This document shows positions 1 to 12,264 of a stretch of 64,000 nucleotides of DNA, piece after piece. Location: positions 2,542,001-2,606,000 of the forward strand of contig JAKULF010000010.1 of NCBI GenBank assembly GCA_022661535.1, given 5' to 3'. The DNA is from Eutypa lata. Taxonomy: Eukaryota; Ascomycota; Sordariomycetes; Xylariales; Diatrypaceae. Made by a program: the position numbers and the translations under genes. The notes beneath the pieces were generated by a model, which worked only from the letters and a program-made list of their open reading frames with translations, did no database searches and had not been told where the DNA came from. Numbering within the stretch: the stretch's first letter is position 1; each line of letters starts with the position of its first letter.

Positions 1-397
1 CTAGCTGTCGGTACTTCCTCGCTTGCATCTTTCATATCGATGCACCATAGACCAAACTTGGTTATTCATACTCGCGATGTCTATAATCGGAACTTCTAGG
101 CGGGAAATATTAAGACGTGCGGTCACCTTAGAAAGTATAGGATGACTAAGTAAATTTGGTATTAATCACTGATACACTTCTCGCTAGACCTCGTAGGCAA
201 TGTGAAGTTAGAGTTAGATCTTTAGATGACTTAAAAGTTAGGTACATACAATCTATGTAGGTCACTACTATATCATTAAATACATGTGTACAGATCTACC
301 TCATTGTACCTCCTTCAGTATGAGTAGGTGTATGTGCGTTGACTAGAGCTAGAGTCTGGTATTCAAGGTTGGCGTCGTAAGCCTCGTTCTGGTGGTA
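1..397. other. Gene-free flank
   Basis: No open frame with coding character is visible on either strand. The sequence is moderately AT-rich and ends in the TA dinucleotide (396-397) that flanks the adjacent inverted-repeat element. Confidence 0.5.
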
Positions 398-974
398 CAG
401 TCGGGGAGCAAAAGTCTCGGTCTTTACCCACTTTTACACCAAAACTCATCATGTTTAACATTAAATATCTTTATAACTTTATATGTAATAAAAATAATAA
501 AAATAAGTTTTAATTATAGAATTATAAAAGTAAAAAAGTTACAAATTTAAATCTTTTAAAAAACCTTATATTTATGTAATAATATTTAATTTTATAAAAC
601 GTAAAATTTTGTAAAATATTAAATCTTTAATAATTTTTTAATTATAATATATTTGTAAAAAGAAAAGTTATAATTATATAAAATACGATATAATTTATAA
701 GTTTTTAATATAAAAGATGAAAAATATTATATAATATAAAAGTTATTAAAAGTTTTATTTTTTATAAAATTTTACGTTTTTTTATATTTTATATTATATA
801 AGTAATTTATAAGATAATTATATAATTTTAAGTTATATTAAACTAAGTGTAAATGTAAATATAAAACATAATTTTTGGATTTTTTATAAGCTTTTATTTT
901 GGAGATATTTAATGTTAAACATGATGAGTTTTGGTGTAAAATGAGGAAAAACCGAGACTTTTGCTCCCCCACTG
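398..974. mobile_element. AT-rich MITE with TA target duplication
   Basis: A 577-bp element bounded by inverted repeats of about 70 bp. The left end starts CAGTCGGGGAGCAAAAGTCT and the right end is its near-perfect complement. Both arms continue inward through a segment reading CACCAAAACTCATCATG on the left. A TA dinucleotide lies directly outside each end (396-397 and 975-976), as expected for Tc1/mariner-type insertion. The interior (about 470-900) is almost entirely A and T and carries no ORF, so this is a non-autonomous element. The extreme AT content could reflect repeat-induced point mutation, but that is inference. Confidence 0.8.
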
Positions 975-976
975 TA

Positions 977-2470
977 GGTAGATGTAGGTAGTATTGTACC
1001 TGTAGGTATGTAGGATAGGGTCAGAGATTTAGTTAAATGTAGGAGTCGAAACTGTAGTCGGCGGTCGATGGCCCGTGCTTCGTCCGTGCACCCGAGTGAC
1101 CCAGGACCTAGCCTCTAGAGGAGAGCTCTAGACTAAAGGCCATCCCCAACACAAAACCTAGACACAGTTTGTTTTGTGCGTTAGCCAAAGGCCAACGTCT
1201 TGTGTGTACTCAGATCGTAACAATCATAATCATTTGCTTGGGCATCATAGTCATGTTTGTCATCATTGTACACACCTTTTAGGAGAGAAGCAATAGCAAG
1301 GTAGCCTTAGTTCTAGCTTGGGTGATTCCGGCAGGCAAGGCTCGATGACGAGACGTGGCGATAAGACTAATGATGAAAGGCAACGGATCGCCGACAGAGC
1401 TAGTATCGAAAGGTCTAGCATACGGGATCAAAGCTGACTGAAGTCTCAATAACAACATGGGGATGATAAAGGCAAATGTATACGTTGACGACAGGTGTGA
1501 GGTGAAGGACTGGGCTGGAGAACAGAAGAGAGCAAAGACCTATGAAGATATCTTGTGCATTTCATGTATGATAGGTGTCCGTGTTCGATGGTGTTTTGGA
1601 AGATACAGACAGGAGATGGAAGAGGGGGAGAGGATGAAGTCGAATTCATGCAGACTTCATACCATCAACAAGGCTCTTACAAATTATTTCAATTCAGAGA
1701 ATTGGGGAAAGGACATCGTGAATCTTGACACAGAAAAGGAGACCCAAGCCACTCCGAAGCAGGTTTCCACGACATATCAAGGTGACTACGAGCTTACATG
1801 GCAATAGTTAGATGCATGATCGGGGTGGTCAACGAGTCAACAAGGTCCTAGGTAGGTTAAATATACCTAAGTAATGCTCGTGCCTGCATGGTAACACTTG
1901 GATTTTTCTACAACTAGAGGTAGGTAGGTATACACATATAAGCACAGAGTACATATATTTAATTCGAAATATCTCAATAATGATATTAAATGACACAATG
2001 CACAATGCACAATGCACAATGCATACACTCCTCAAGTACTAGCTCTATGAACCGTAGAATCAAAAAGGGGATATTGATTTAGTAAAAAAAAAAGCTAGTT
2101 TCATGAACCTCACCTCACATAAGCAAATATACTGGACGGAAGCGGCACAGGCACGAAGACTGCATTCATCTTCCTCTTGTGCCTGCAGAGATGATTCAAT
2201 AGACCCGAGGATTGCCGTTCGCCTGACGTCACTCGAACTCTCCTAAAACAAGCTCCCACTTTGCCAATTCATCTGATCAAAGTCCATCGATGACGCACTT
2301 CCCATGATAATTTCTTTCGGCGTATCCTACAACTAAACTACCTTTTGAAAGGAGACAACATACTCCGTCCCCTCACCTTCCTAGCACCGGAGACAGTGTT
2401 AACGACACTCGTATTTCCAACCTGAGACCTCCACCTCCCCCTAAACTCAACACCACCACTACCACCAGCC
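977..2470. other. Intergenic region without a convincing gene
   Basis: A 116-codon plus-strand frame at 1457-1807 is the only sizeable one. It shows no recognisable domain, has no supporting splice context and is not called. A tandem array of the 7-mer CACAATG lies at 1994-2021. The stretch just before 2471 is the probable promoter and 5' leader of the next gene. Confidence 0.45.
1994..2021. repeat. 4 x 7-bp tandem repeat (CACAATG)
   Basis: Four perfect head-to-tail copies of CACAATG followed by a partial CA(T). It is a simple minisatellite in intergenic DNA with no evident function. Confidence 0.9.
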
Positions 2471-3253
2471 ATGGTGTTCGTCAGACGCCAGGTCGACCCC
2501 GCCCTAAAGCAAGCCAAGATCAACATCAGTCTCTCGGCATCGCCCACGCTATCACTCAGCGACCCGGGCGCGGTACTCCGCCTCACGCTGACGCTGTCCA
2601 TCGCGTCGGCGGCACGGGGCCGCGAGGGCAACCCGCTCACCTTCTGCACGGAGCGGTCCGTCTTCGAAGCGGTGCGTCCGGGCGACGGCGGCATAGACGT
2701 GTTCGCGCGCCGCGGCTTCGGCCAGCTATGCAGCGCCACCGGCGACCCCCAGAAGCACATCTCGCTCGGTTACTTCCACGTGAGCGGCCGCGACAAGAGC
2801 GACTCCCCCGACCTGCGGGAGCGCGAATATCGATTTGTGACTGTGCCCGGAGGAGGCGGAGGAGGTGAAGGTGAAGAACACGGCGGCGGTACTAGTAGTG
2901 GAAGTAGTAGTAGGGCCGGGCCGTCCGTCGCCACCATCACCCACGGACTGGACTGGGAGCGCATCTTGAGGTACGAAGAAAAGCGAAAAAGGGAAGACCT
3001 CGTCCCGGGAGAGAGGTTTGAGGTAATCCTCAAGCCGGGGTTTGTCGGGACGCTGTGGTGGTGTTGGGGCGACCTGGAAACGGACCTCAAAGATAAGAGA
3101 TTGCATATGTGGCACGGAGGCCGAAAGGGAGAAGAGAGGCCGGACGACGACTTCCTGAGCGAGGGGAATTGGGTTCTTGGCGAAGATCCCGCACTTCTGG
3201 ACTGGGAGGATGTCACGGAGGGCGGAAAAACAAGTTTCGAGATTGTGGAATAA
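2471..3253 (+). CDS. Conserved-looking hypothetical protein, 260 aa
   Basis: Single-exon gene. The start ATG sits in a good fungal context (CCAGCCATGG) and codon use is GC-rich, unlike the AT-rich surroundings. I do not recognise the family. The N-terminal half (residues 1-125) resembles a beta-rich domain with alternating hydrophobic residues. It is followed by a Gly/Ser linker (about 128-150) and a C-terminal part with Trp-rich segments (LWWCWGD near residue 195). No signal peptide or membrane segment is visible. The C-terminus is acidic (LDWEDV...). Coding status is likely; function unknown. Confidence 0.75.
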   Translation: MVFVRRQVDPALKQAKINISLSASPTLSLSDPGAVLRLTLTLSIASAARGREGNPLTFCTERSVFEAVRPGDGGIDVFARRGFGQLCSATGDPQKHISLGYFHVSGRDKSDSPDLREREYRFVTVPGGGGGGEGEEHGGGTSSGSSSRAGPSVATITHGLDWERILRYEEKRKREDLVPGERFEVILKPGFVGTLWWCWGDLETDLKDKRLHMWHGGRKGEERPDDDFLSEGNWVLGEDPALLDWEDVTEGGKTSFEIVE

Positions 3254-3462
3254 TCAGAATCATAATTTAGCATGCTGTTTGCCATGTCGACATTGCCCTC
3301 GGGCTTTAGACCAGCATAATTGGTCATTCGGCACAGATGTTCCTGCTTATTCATCATGGATTGACCTCCTATATTTAATACAACTAAGATTGTACCTTTC
3401 CAACTCGCAGCATTCTACATAATAGCATGACAACAAATCGTACGACCTTCTGGCTTAAGAAC

Positions 3463-5813
3463 TTAACCTAGACTACCTAGACGACGCTCGTCACAGGTCT
3501 GCGATTTCCTAGCAGGGTGTAACGGCATGTCCATGATAAAGTGTCGCAGAGGGTTGAACTCATCTACTACCTGGGATACCATCTGAGAGACGAAGTGGTT
3601 CCGCAAGTCATGGTACGAGGCCATGATGTCCAGCTCCTCCAGCGTGTGCTCTTCAGGGGTACCTTCACTAGCATCGAAAGACGTCCAGGGGTTCTCGTTG
3701 CATTCACAAGTCGCCCAGTCGCCCTCATCCTCCGAGCTGAACTTCGGAGGAGGTGGCAGGGTCCCCTCGTTGATGTACGCTCTGACGTGTCCGATTGTGC
3801 AGGCCGAGATGCAAGAGATGGTACAGTGCCCGTCTGCGACCTGTTCCACGATGCTTGCGTTCGAGAACTTGCGCGTCATCTTGAGAGCGGCGTGAAGGGG
3901 GGTCACGGGGTCGCGGCGGTTAGACAGGAAGAGAAGGGGGAAGTCGGTGTCGATAGGAGTCGGCTTATGCGATGGGTGGTCATCCCATCTCATCGGAGGG
4001 TCTTTGGTCTCAATTTCCCAGCCGTTGCAGCCAAGGTTTATTCCCATCCACTGAAGTTTAAGTTAGCGGGAGGTTGATCTCTAGTTCGACGAGGGATTAC
4101 TAACGCCGTCTGCGAACCAAGAGTAGGAAGCCATCTTCTCGAATAGCTCTCCCAGTGCTGGGACATCTTCGTTTAACTAGGTAGTAGTTTGTTAGAATTA
4201 CTATGTGTGGAATAAATCAAAACACGGAATGGTTCCTTACTTTATAGCGCTTGTCACTGCACATCACCGTGGCCTGCGCGTCGGTTGGCCACATAGGTAG
4301 CTCGATGTCATGACAGAGCATGGGTATGACTGGACGCCCTGTGACTTGGTCCAGACGACCCTCTAGGATCACATCTAGGAAATTTGCTATTCCAGAAAAC
4401 GCAGTTATGGGTGCGTACAAAGAAGAAAACACGATCATTTTCACATCGCTAGCGGTTATCAAGACCGGTAGGTTCGCATCCAGCAAAGGTGATATCGCGA
4501 TTGCAGGCTGTTTCTGAAGTTGATCCATAAGGGCATAAAATCGATCTCGAACGTCTTCGACTTCATCGCCAGGGCGGAATAGTTTGCAGCTCGGCCCTGC
4601 TTCGTGGCAGCCGACGAAGAACTGATCCCATATCGCATCAGTGTCGATTAGGCTATCGACCCAAGTGGGCCCAACATAATGGTCCGCGTCGACAACACCA
4701 TCCAATATGACACGGCCAACTTTATCAGGAAACATAGCGGCGAATGTTGCTCCTAGTAAAGTCCCGTAGCTGAAGCCCCAGTAGACAAGTTTGCCCTTCG
4801 TGCTACGAGTAGAATCTACACCAGATTGTTCATCACGAGCTGATGTCTCATCGACCGAAGGCTCCCGTTTGGGCTGTGATTGTAGAAACTCCGATGTTTC
4901 TCTCCATTCGTCCCACGCGTTGATGATTGAAAGCATATCGCGAGCAACGTTTGCGGTGTTAGAATAACGGAATATGCTGTTTTCACCCTCATAGTCATCA
5001 ACCTTCTTACACAACTTCCCCAGTGCTCTAGCTCGTGAGTCGATCTTACTCAAAGCAACATTACTAGAGTTAATGAGTCCGACATCATGTCCAGACATGA
5101 TCCAGCTCAGCCGATTTATCAGGGCGATGTTTTTCCCATTAAGTCCCTGGGGATCATCGGGCGCTGCAAAGCAATTGGCAGAGGGTGTCGTAGCTCCGAC
5201 ACCCCTCGGATCGAACCCAATGACATCGTGATGATTGCCAATTACGTTCTGGATCAACCGGCCGCCTTGTAGCGCAAAGCTAACACCACTTCCACCTGGA
5301 CCACCTGGATTCAAGAGCATAGGTGACTCCGAAAAAGATGCAGGATCTCTACTGCGATTTTCCCCAGGTACCATCAACAAGGCCAGGTGGACTTTCGGGT
5401 TATCGGCCGATTCATTCAATGGGCGATGATAGTCCATTGGAACCGTGAGCCGAGCACATTGGTACGGATAACCACAGGGGTGCCACACAAGGTGCTCGCT
5501 TGGGATTATCTACGTCGAGAATCGCTTTAGTCATATTCGTTGTTTCATCAACTAAACAGGGTATCACTGTGAGACTCACATTGTCCCAATCGGTCTCGGA
5601 TGCCGTAACACTATCATCTCTAGATCTATAGCTGAGAGTGCCATGAAAGAAGGTCCCGCCATATCGCCCTAACATCCATATGCTAAGAGCTAAGACAGCT
5701 ATCTTCCATAGAAACCCTCGATTGTTCCCTCTCTGTAAAGAATGAGATGATACCGACTCGGCGCTCGGCCGCTTCTCCGTAGTAGACTCTGTCACTGGAT
5801 TATGGCCTGCCAT
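3463..5813 (-). CDS. Membrane-anchored S33 / TAP-like serine peptidase
   Basis: Four exons on the minus strand: 5580-5813, 4241-5509, 4105-4176 and 3463-4050, all joined in phase 0, giving about 720 residues. The three introns (5510-5579, 4177-4240, 4051-4104) are GT-AG; the last has a clear CTAAC branch site. The protein starts with a short cytoplasmic tail and one hydrophobic anchor (about residues 33-52). An alpha/beta-hydrolase follows, with an oxyanion-type LNPGGPGGSG motif and nucleophile GFSYG (Ser near 325). A TAP-like C-terminal domain carries RDPVTP (Asp near 572) and ADGHC (His near 600), completing the triad. Family members remove N-terminal di/tripeptides or related substrates; the actual substrate here is unknown. 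It lies about 6 kb from the RiPP precursor, so a trimming role is possible but unproven. Confidence 0.85.
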
Positions 5814-6774
5814 CTTCTAGTCGTTGTGGATACTTGGTTGCAGTCAGGTGAAGTTAATCTTGAGGCGCATGTCGAGTGAACTTCTTGTTCATTAATGGGG
5901 CTGGGCTGAGAAAGAGGGGCAGGTGTAATGGGGCGCAGCCCTAATCCGACATGGCGATCTGCTTGGCGATCATTTAGGCAGATGAAACATTATTAATCAG
6001 TGTAACCTTTCCCGCCGGGTTGTATAATCGGGTAGCTATAATTCACTGCCGGTTTTCCTTAGTTAAGTACATTTATGCGCCAGCTATCTATCCTGCTAAC
6101 TGAGTTACTCACAGATCGACTTTATAAAGTTGTGATGAGATATAGTGGTTTATTAAAGGGGTTGGGTTAGCGGTTAGAGGTAGTTCTAGGATAATTGTAG
6201 TTACATAGGTTGTCTGCCCATACACCCCTATTTGTAACAACGTCTATAATATTTGTCAAGTCATTAAAGATTGTTTACTTCCTTTTCTAGTCCGAGATAA
6301 TCTGCTGTGTATTTATTTGCTACGTTTATCCAATGCTACCAGAAGTCACGCAGTACCGTTGAAAGGACTACGCATAACGTACGGATTGCAGTGCCTCGTT
6401 CCATTAGCCAATAATAAGCCTTACATGTTGAGGGCTATGGTCGCGTGGTCTCTTGAAGTTATGCACTCAGCCGGGTTCCGTAATCCTTTGATCAACGACT
6501 ATCTTGGCCCTATCTAACTATAATAGGTAGGTTAATCAAGTACACCATCCCCAATTAAGCATGATGTCACTTTATGTAATCAACCACTCCAAGTCATAAA
6601 CTCAATAGCAACCTCACGGCCTAGAGTAAAAACGCTCGGAAGGACATCTAGCCATCTCTATCCCAAGCATTTTAGACCCTACTAAAGATGCTTGCATTAT
6701 GGCGGTGGTCAAAAGCTACTATACACACAACACCACACACCTAAGCTAGCGAACTGAACCAATAGGGGGCAAGG
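5814..6774. other. Divergent intergenic region
   Basis: Separates the minus-strand peptidase from the plus-strand gene beginning at 6775, so it probably holds both promoters. A 66-codon frame at 6317-6517 has no recognisable domain and was not called. Confidence 0.45.
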
Positions 6775-7593
6775 ATGACTTCCCCGCCACCACCTGAAGC
6801 CGAAAGCGCTCCTCCTCCCTACATCAGCGCAAATCAGATTGTAGCCGAAGATGAAGTAGTCCAGCCTACAATTCTTGTAATTTCGCAACATTTCATCCGC
6901 GCACAGTCAAGTGTCGGGGCCGTACTGTACGAGCTCTCCCAGGACATCACGCAATCCTCGGACGGCGAGTCCAAAGCCTCGCTCTCACGCGTAGTCCGCG
7001 GCGTGCGGATGAGCGCGAGCGGCGCCCCCCGCGCGACGCAGCGCAGCAGGCACATCTACGATCTCAAGCGCCTGCCGTCGCTGCTCGCCAACGGGTTCCC
7101 ATACTGCTTGGATGCCACGTCGCGAAGCGCCACCACCGGACACCTCGGGTTGAAAATCATGTCCTTCCCGCGGACGGGAGCCAAGATCTTGAGGATGGAA
7201 TCCGATAAGGCCGGGGGAAGCTTTCCCAAGGGATACAAGGCGAGGAGGGAGACGGCCAAGCACAACGGAAGCATGTTCGAGCTGCGCAAGGCGCATGACC
7301 ACTATGAATGGGTCGACTCCGAAGGCCATCGGATCGCGGTGGAAGATCACACGACCGATCATTTTCAGTTGATAGTCACGACACCTCTGAGCAGGCCCGT
7401 AATCGACGCCCTGGTTGCTAGCTGGTGTCTTAAAATATGGCATGACCGGATCGAGTTAAGTATCGGGAAGCCACAAGGATGTGAGTTTACTTATTATCTG
7501 ACCTTTTTATCATAAATAGTACGCCGTGCTAATGTTCTTATAGCCAGGACTCATGTTCGTAGGTCACGCGAAATTCTACCAAGATTTTGGTGA
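6775..7593 (+). CDS. Hypothetical protein, Pro-rich N-terminus
   Basis: Two exons, 6775-7480 and 7544-7593. The intron (7481-7543) starts GTGAGT, has a GCTAAT branch site and ends TTATAG; joining in phase 1 gives a C-terminus ending ILPRFW. Unspliced, the frame would end at 7515. The first 20 residues are Pro/Ser-rich (including APPPY), followed by a basic, globular-looking domain. The segment LVASWCLKIWHD (about residues 220-231) is the strongest helix. No signal peptide, transmembrane segment or catalytic motif is evident. I do not recognise the family. Codon use is GC-rich and coding-like. Confidence 0.7.
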
Positions 7594-7906
7594 TGAATAT
7601 ATCATTGCGTCATAGAATCCGAATATCTGTAATTCACTCTAGTGATTCATTAGGCAATGCCTACGGCAGCCCATAAAATCATATTCCTAAATATCACATT
7701 GTTCAAGAACCAGCACAAGCTGTTACACGGGGTTTTGGGGGGAAGGGGGCCGTCTTAATAGTGTAGGAAGTTGTAGGCGGAGAAACTGGACGAATCGAGC
7801 GAGGCCAATTTAACGGAGGACAATATAAGCCTAGATCATTTATTCAGACACATATCGAAACTCCCATCACCAGAACCGATATCTCCAGGCAGCCATTGTT
7901 CATGCT
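7594..7906. other. Short convergent intergenic region
   Basis: Lies between the 3' ends of two converging genes. Nothing is visible beyond likely 3' untranslated sequence. Confidence 0.4.
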
Positions 7907-10900
7907 TTATTTCCCGTCTCCCACAATTCGAATTCCCACCTTGTTAGGCAGGCATAATCCTGTTGTTAAAGTCAAGTAAGTAAGTACGATACGTTAGTCT
8001 TAGAATCTATTTTGACTTACTTTTGGGTGGCGGAGAAAATGGTTCAATATCATCAGAATGATCTATGTCAATGGGTGAGTCTTCAGATTCATTAGTATCA
8101 CCGACAGTGCTAGTTAGGCAGCTGCTGTTGCAGTCGCGGAAATCGCTGTACTCGGATAATCCGGATGATCTAGAGTTATCAGAGGTCCAATTTGTCGAAG
8201 TCTCGCTATCGAATGGCACATTTAGTTGGCTGAATATCTTGGGCGTAATTGAAATGTGCCCCTTTGCAAGCCGCTTCCACACACTGCCAGATTCGCCCAC
8301 AATGATAGCTCCGTTCAGCTTAGGAAGCTCCGGTGCACAGACTCGCCCAATGGATGTGCTCTTGGATATTTGCGATAATCTGTCACACGGGCATCCTTTT
8401 TCGTTGGGATTGGGACAAGGTTCAAACAGCGACGTGCTTCTGCTGTGTAGTTGAAGACCGGTCGCCGTCAGCTGCTTCTTCGTCTGACAGCTTCCTGCTA
8501 GAGAATAAAGATGCATGAGTCTCTCTACTGGAACGGCCATGTAGTCCTTGTCTCCGGGCACATGCCTACATTGGCGACAAAGAGTTTCCTGCTCATTGGC
8601 TGGGCGTATCAGATCTCCGAAGCCACTTGCTAGTAGGACTACTGCATTGATGTCCGGTATGAGTTTTGGCCAGCCTCCAGATGTCTTAAGTATCTCTAAT
8701 TCCTTCGGGGGCATGGGGGACAAATCCTTTACGACGGCCATGTATTCGTATCCTGATAAGCGGTCTTGCCAACTTGTGTGTATCTCAAGTTGCTTATTCT
8801 TTTCTGAACAAATTATCTCTGCCTGCAGCAATTCAATGATGGACCAGATTTCCGAAATGATCTCCTCGACTAAGAGGGGTTCGTCATCCTGTGATGAAAC
8901 GTTCACTTTTCCGTTTCGCATTAGTGTCTCCGTGAAGTCCTTAGATGGCGTAAGCTTGACTTTGGTTACAGGAACCCCACCCAAGCCTAGCAACATGCGA
9001 TGGTATAGAATAAGTAACAACACCCCAGAGGCAGGCAAAAGGTACCCGCGGCGTTCCCCCGTGTCAAATAAGGCTACAGACATGGTCTCGGAAGCATTAA
9101 TAATCCGGCGGTATCTTGAGTTGCGTTGGAAATGGCATTTCCCATCTCGTTTGCCGAATGTCACATCGAGCTGAGCCAAGCCAAACTGCTGGAAACCTAC
9201 ACTACCACTCTGAATCCGGAATAGCGACTTCACTTCTGCCGCGTCTGAAAACTTGATATTTCTGAAGTCGATTCCTTCTTGGCCAAGTTGTATATCAACT
9301 AGACCATTCCAGCCAATGAAACAGCGTACTGTTTTCAGTGTACTCATATCCAGAACCGGCAAAAATAACCGGTTTGGACATTGCTTCACCCCATCTTCGT
9401 ATGAGAGTCGATCATCAGGGTCGCTGTTGGCTACGTAGTGCCATTGTATCCCTTCATAAGTCTTCTTCACTGGTACGAACATTGACGAGAAGCCCTTGAT
9501 GACCACACCACCATCATAAATAACTGCATGGCAAGCTCCTATTATTCCAGCCATGAGTTCTATGGACATCTCCAAGCCCACTTCATTTGCCCTTGCTGGG
9601 ATTGTAGACCCATAAGCAATAACTGAGTTCGAGAAGAGTGAGAGCCAACACCAGTCCTTTTCGCCAACTGGAAGCTTTTCGAAACGGGGTTTAATGAGAA
9701 CATTATACTCTGATCCAGGAAAATGTGTTGGCTCAAGCACTGGCCTACAATAAGTGATATTCCCGTACCCAGGAGGAGAGGTCGCAAATGTTGCAGAAAT
9801 CCAAGCAACTTGTTGCATGATATCATGAACGAACGATGTTGGGCCTTCGGGTTGTACTTTAAGCGTACCGTCCTCAAGTATCACAAGAGATATAGTGACA
9901 CCGTGGCTTGTTTCTATCTAGATATCAGGACTAGCATGCATACAGGAGTATAAAATACGTACCGTGAAAACAACTAATATTCGATCCCGGCTGGTTGTGA
10001 GCTTTCGTGATTGCCTCCTGTAGAGTAGGAAGTAAGACCTTTCCTGTGCTAGGCCACGTCTTCTCAAGGTATTCAGAACATGTCGTGGCATAAGCCGAAG
10101 CTGCCGATCCCGTAATAGTGATCAATGAAGATAGTTCCACACATTGGTTGGAGTAATTAGACTTAAGGAAATCTAACAAGCGAAGTGTTGTCTTGATGGT
10201 AGTCTTTAAAGACCTAGAAATAGGAGCCTGCGATTCTGTATGTTTCGGTTCTATGGAATTTGCTGTCGACGGTTCATTATTAGTCAGATCGCGTACACTA
10301 CTGGATTCTGCTGAAGTAATCGTAGCCATAGGGTAAAGGTGACAACTACTTGATTCCAAAGTATCATCGTCAACCTGATTCTCATTAGCCAACAGAGTTG
10401 CAAAATCGGTACTACCATTGTCATTATCGGCGTGTACATTGTCCGAGCGATGGTCGTACTGCTGTCGCTGATATTTCTTGGGTTTATCGGTGCTACTAGG
10501 AATCCTGGCTTCTCCCTCCCCCCCTGTTGGTACCTTAGTACCTAGAAGGTCGTTGTAATCACCCCAAATCTCATGATCATCAAAAGAAACGGTACGCTCC
10601 GAGTTCCCTGGATTTAGGGGCTCGGAATGGAAGCCAATATCGTTAGTGCCAGGAGAACGTAAAGAGCGTACGGGTTTCATACCGGGATGGTATGGGTGTC
10701 TGAGGGAATCCACTACTAGCTGCCTGTGACCGTAAATCGAGGCTGTGTCGAACGGGTTGACGAATGAAGCGATATTGCGCGGAATTGCGGACGGCGATAT
10801 GGCGGGGTCTGTGAGCTGATAGTCGTTCATTTGAACTCCGCTATTGATACCAACGATAGCGCCCTCTGAAGGCTGTTCGGGTGGGTTTGGGTCCTTCGAT

Positions 10901-11597
10901 GCTAAGTGAGGCAGGAGACTGCTGTTACTACTATGGCTATGGCTACGGAGGTGCTTGCGGCCCTCAGTAGGGTGGCTCTTCAAGTAGCCTTCCTCTAGCT
11001 TACTGAAGTCGTGGCAGTCGCACTGAAAAGGCAGATTAACAAAACACCTTCGAGTAAAATATCTTAATATAATGAATTACCAACGGTCGTCTTTTTTCTG
11101 CGATGTTTGTCGCACGAAAGCTTCAACTTCCGCTTAAGAGCCGTGTGTAATCTGATGTCCGCATCGAGTGCCTTGTTTCTCCTCCCGCGCGGTCGTCGCG
11201 CCTGGCTATTCTCTGGAACGGCCGCTGCTTGAGTTGGAAGTATATGCAGATCCTCGGACCCAAAGCAATTAGAACTATCATAGCTCTCTGTAGAATTACT
11301 GGCCGTAGAAGGCGTCGAGTTAGGGGGACTGAGGCCGTATTTAGTATGAGATGAAAGATGGACGCGGTTCTGCTCTTCTCGGGTCTGGTTATATATGTTT
11401 TGGTTGGTTTCATTTGGCGGGATTACGATCTTAAGGGGACTGAGGCCGTCGTTAGTATGAGATCGGCTCTGCTCTTTTCGGGCCTGGTAAGGTGTTGGAG
11501 ATCGGCCAACGACGCTAGATAACGGCGTAGTTTCGCGCGAATGTGAGTTGTTCGAGCCATCGTTAGAGTCATCGTCAGAGTCATATAGTGGCCGCAT
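7907..11597 (-). CDS. Large protein with basic Cys/His segment, possible DNA-binding
   Basis: Four exons on the minus strand: 11085-11597, 9963-11022, 8021-9913 and 7907-7959, giving about 1172 residues with consistent phases. The introns are 62, 49 and 61 bp; the first donor (GTTGGT) is non-consensus and therefore least certain. The N-terminal 170 residues are Ser/Asn-rich and disordered. The first junction brings SCDKHRRKKTT next to CDCHDFSKLEEGYLKSH and a downstream KHLRSH. This makes a Cys/His-rich basic segment of the kind seen in fungal zinc-binding regulators. Residues from about 525 form a long globular region with the segment WCWLSLFSNSV that I cannot place in a named family. A later Cys-rich stretch (LCRQCRH...CPNPNEKGCPC) may also bind metal. 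It lies beside the RiPP precursor and could be its regulator; this is inference from position only. Confidence 0.75.
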
Positions 11598-12264
11598 AGT
11601 CGGAAGTGCTGTAGCAATAAAGTACTACTTCAAGTAAACCATAAGCCGCACAGAATGAACATTCAGATTTCTTGAAGCAGTGACATTTCAAGATGCGGGG
11701 ATTTGAGGGAATTGGTATTGGTAAGGAATAATCTATAGACTTGGTTGTTTCTGCAGGGATTTTTGGTGAAGTTAAAAGCAAAAATGATTATGGATGAGAT
11801 ATGAATGTCGCGTATCTACCCCGCCGAGGCAGCCAGCAAGGCAAACAACAAGGCAGACAACAAGGCAGATAGTTTATTTATAGTACTTATAAATTTCTAC
11901 CCTTGAATCTTACTTAATGAATCAGTAATCTCAACAGTGAACAACAGTCTTTATTATAACTTTACGTACTTGAAACAATTTAATAACATGTGAAAATAAA
12001 TCAAATTTAATAGATTTTTGTTTCATTTCTTATTTTGAAAGGACTGATAAGATAATAAATGACACCAGATGAAGTCCCTATTTGCATATTTATATATAGC
12101 TTAGCTTGATAGTAGAACTTAACTAAATAGCACTAGGAATGACAAGACATTTAAGCTTTTATGTTATGTTACGGCATAGTTGCAGTATAGTAAACAGTTC
12201 CCTAATCCTCCGTTGATATCAGAATGGCCAAATGCCACCGCCGTCCTGCCCAAAGCTCGCCATT
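11598..12264. other. AT-rich intergenic region
   Basis: Lies between the start of the large minus-strand gene and the stop codon of the precursor gene. It is strongly AT-rich around 11870-12060, with no coding signal. It probably contains the promoter of the 7907-11597 gene and the precursor 3' untranslated region. Confidence 0.45.

Noticed and set aside
1457..1807. 116-codon plus-strand frame
   Set aside because: No domain, no splice context and composition like the surrounding intergenic DNA; could not be supported.
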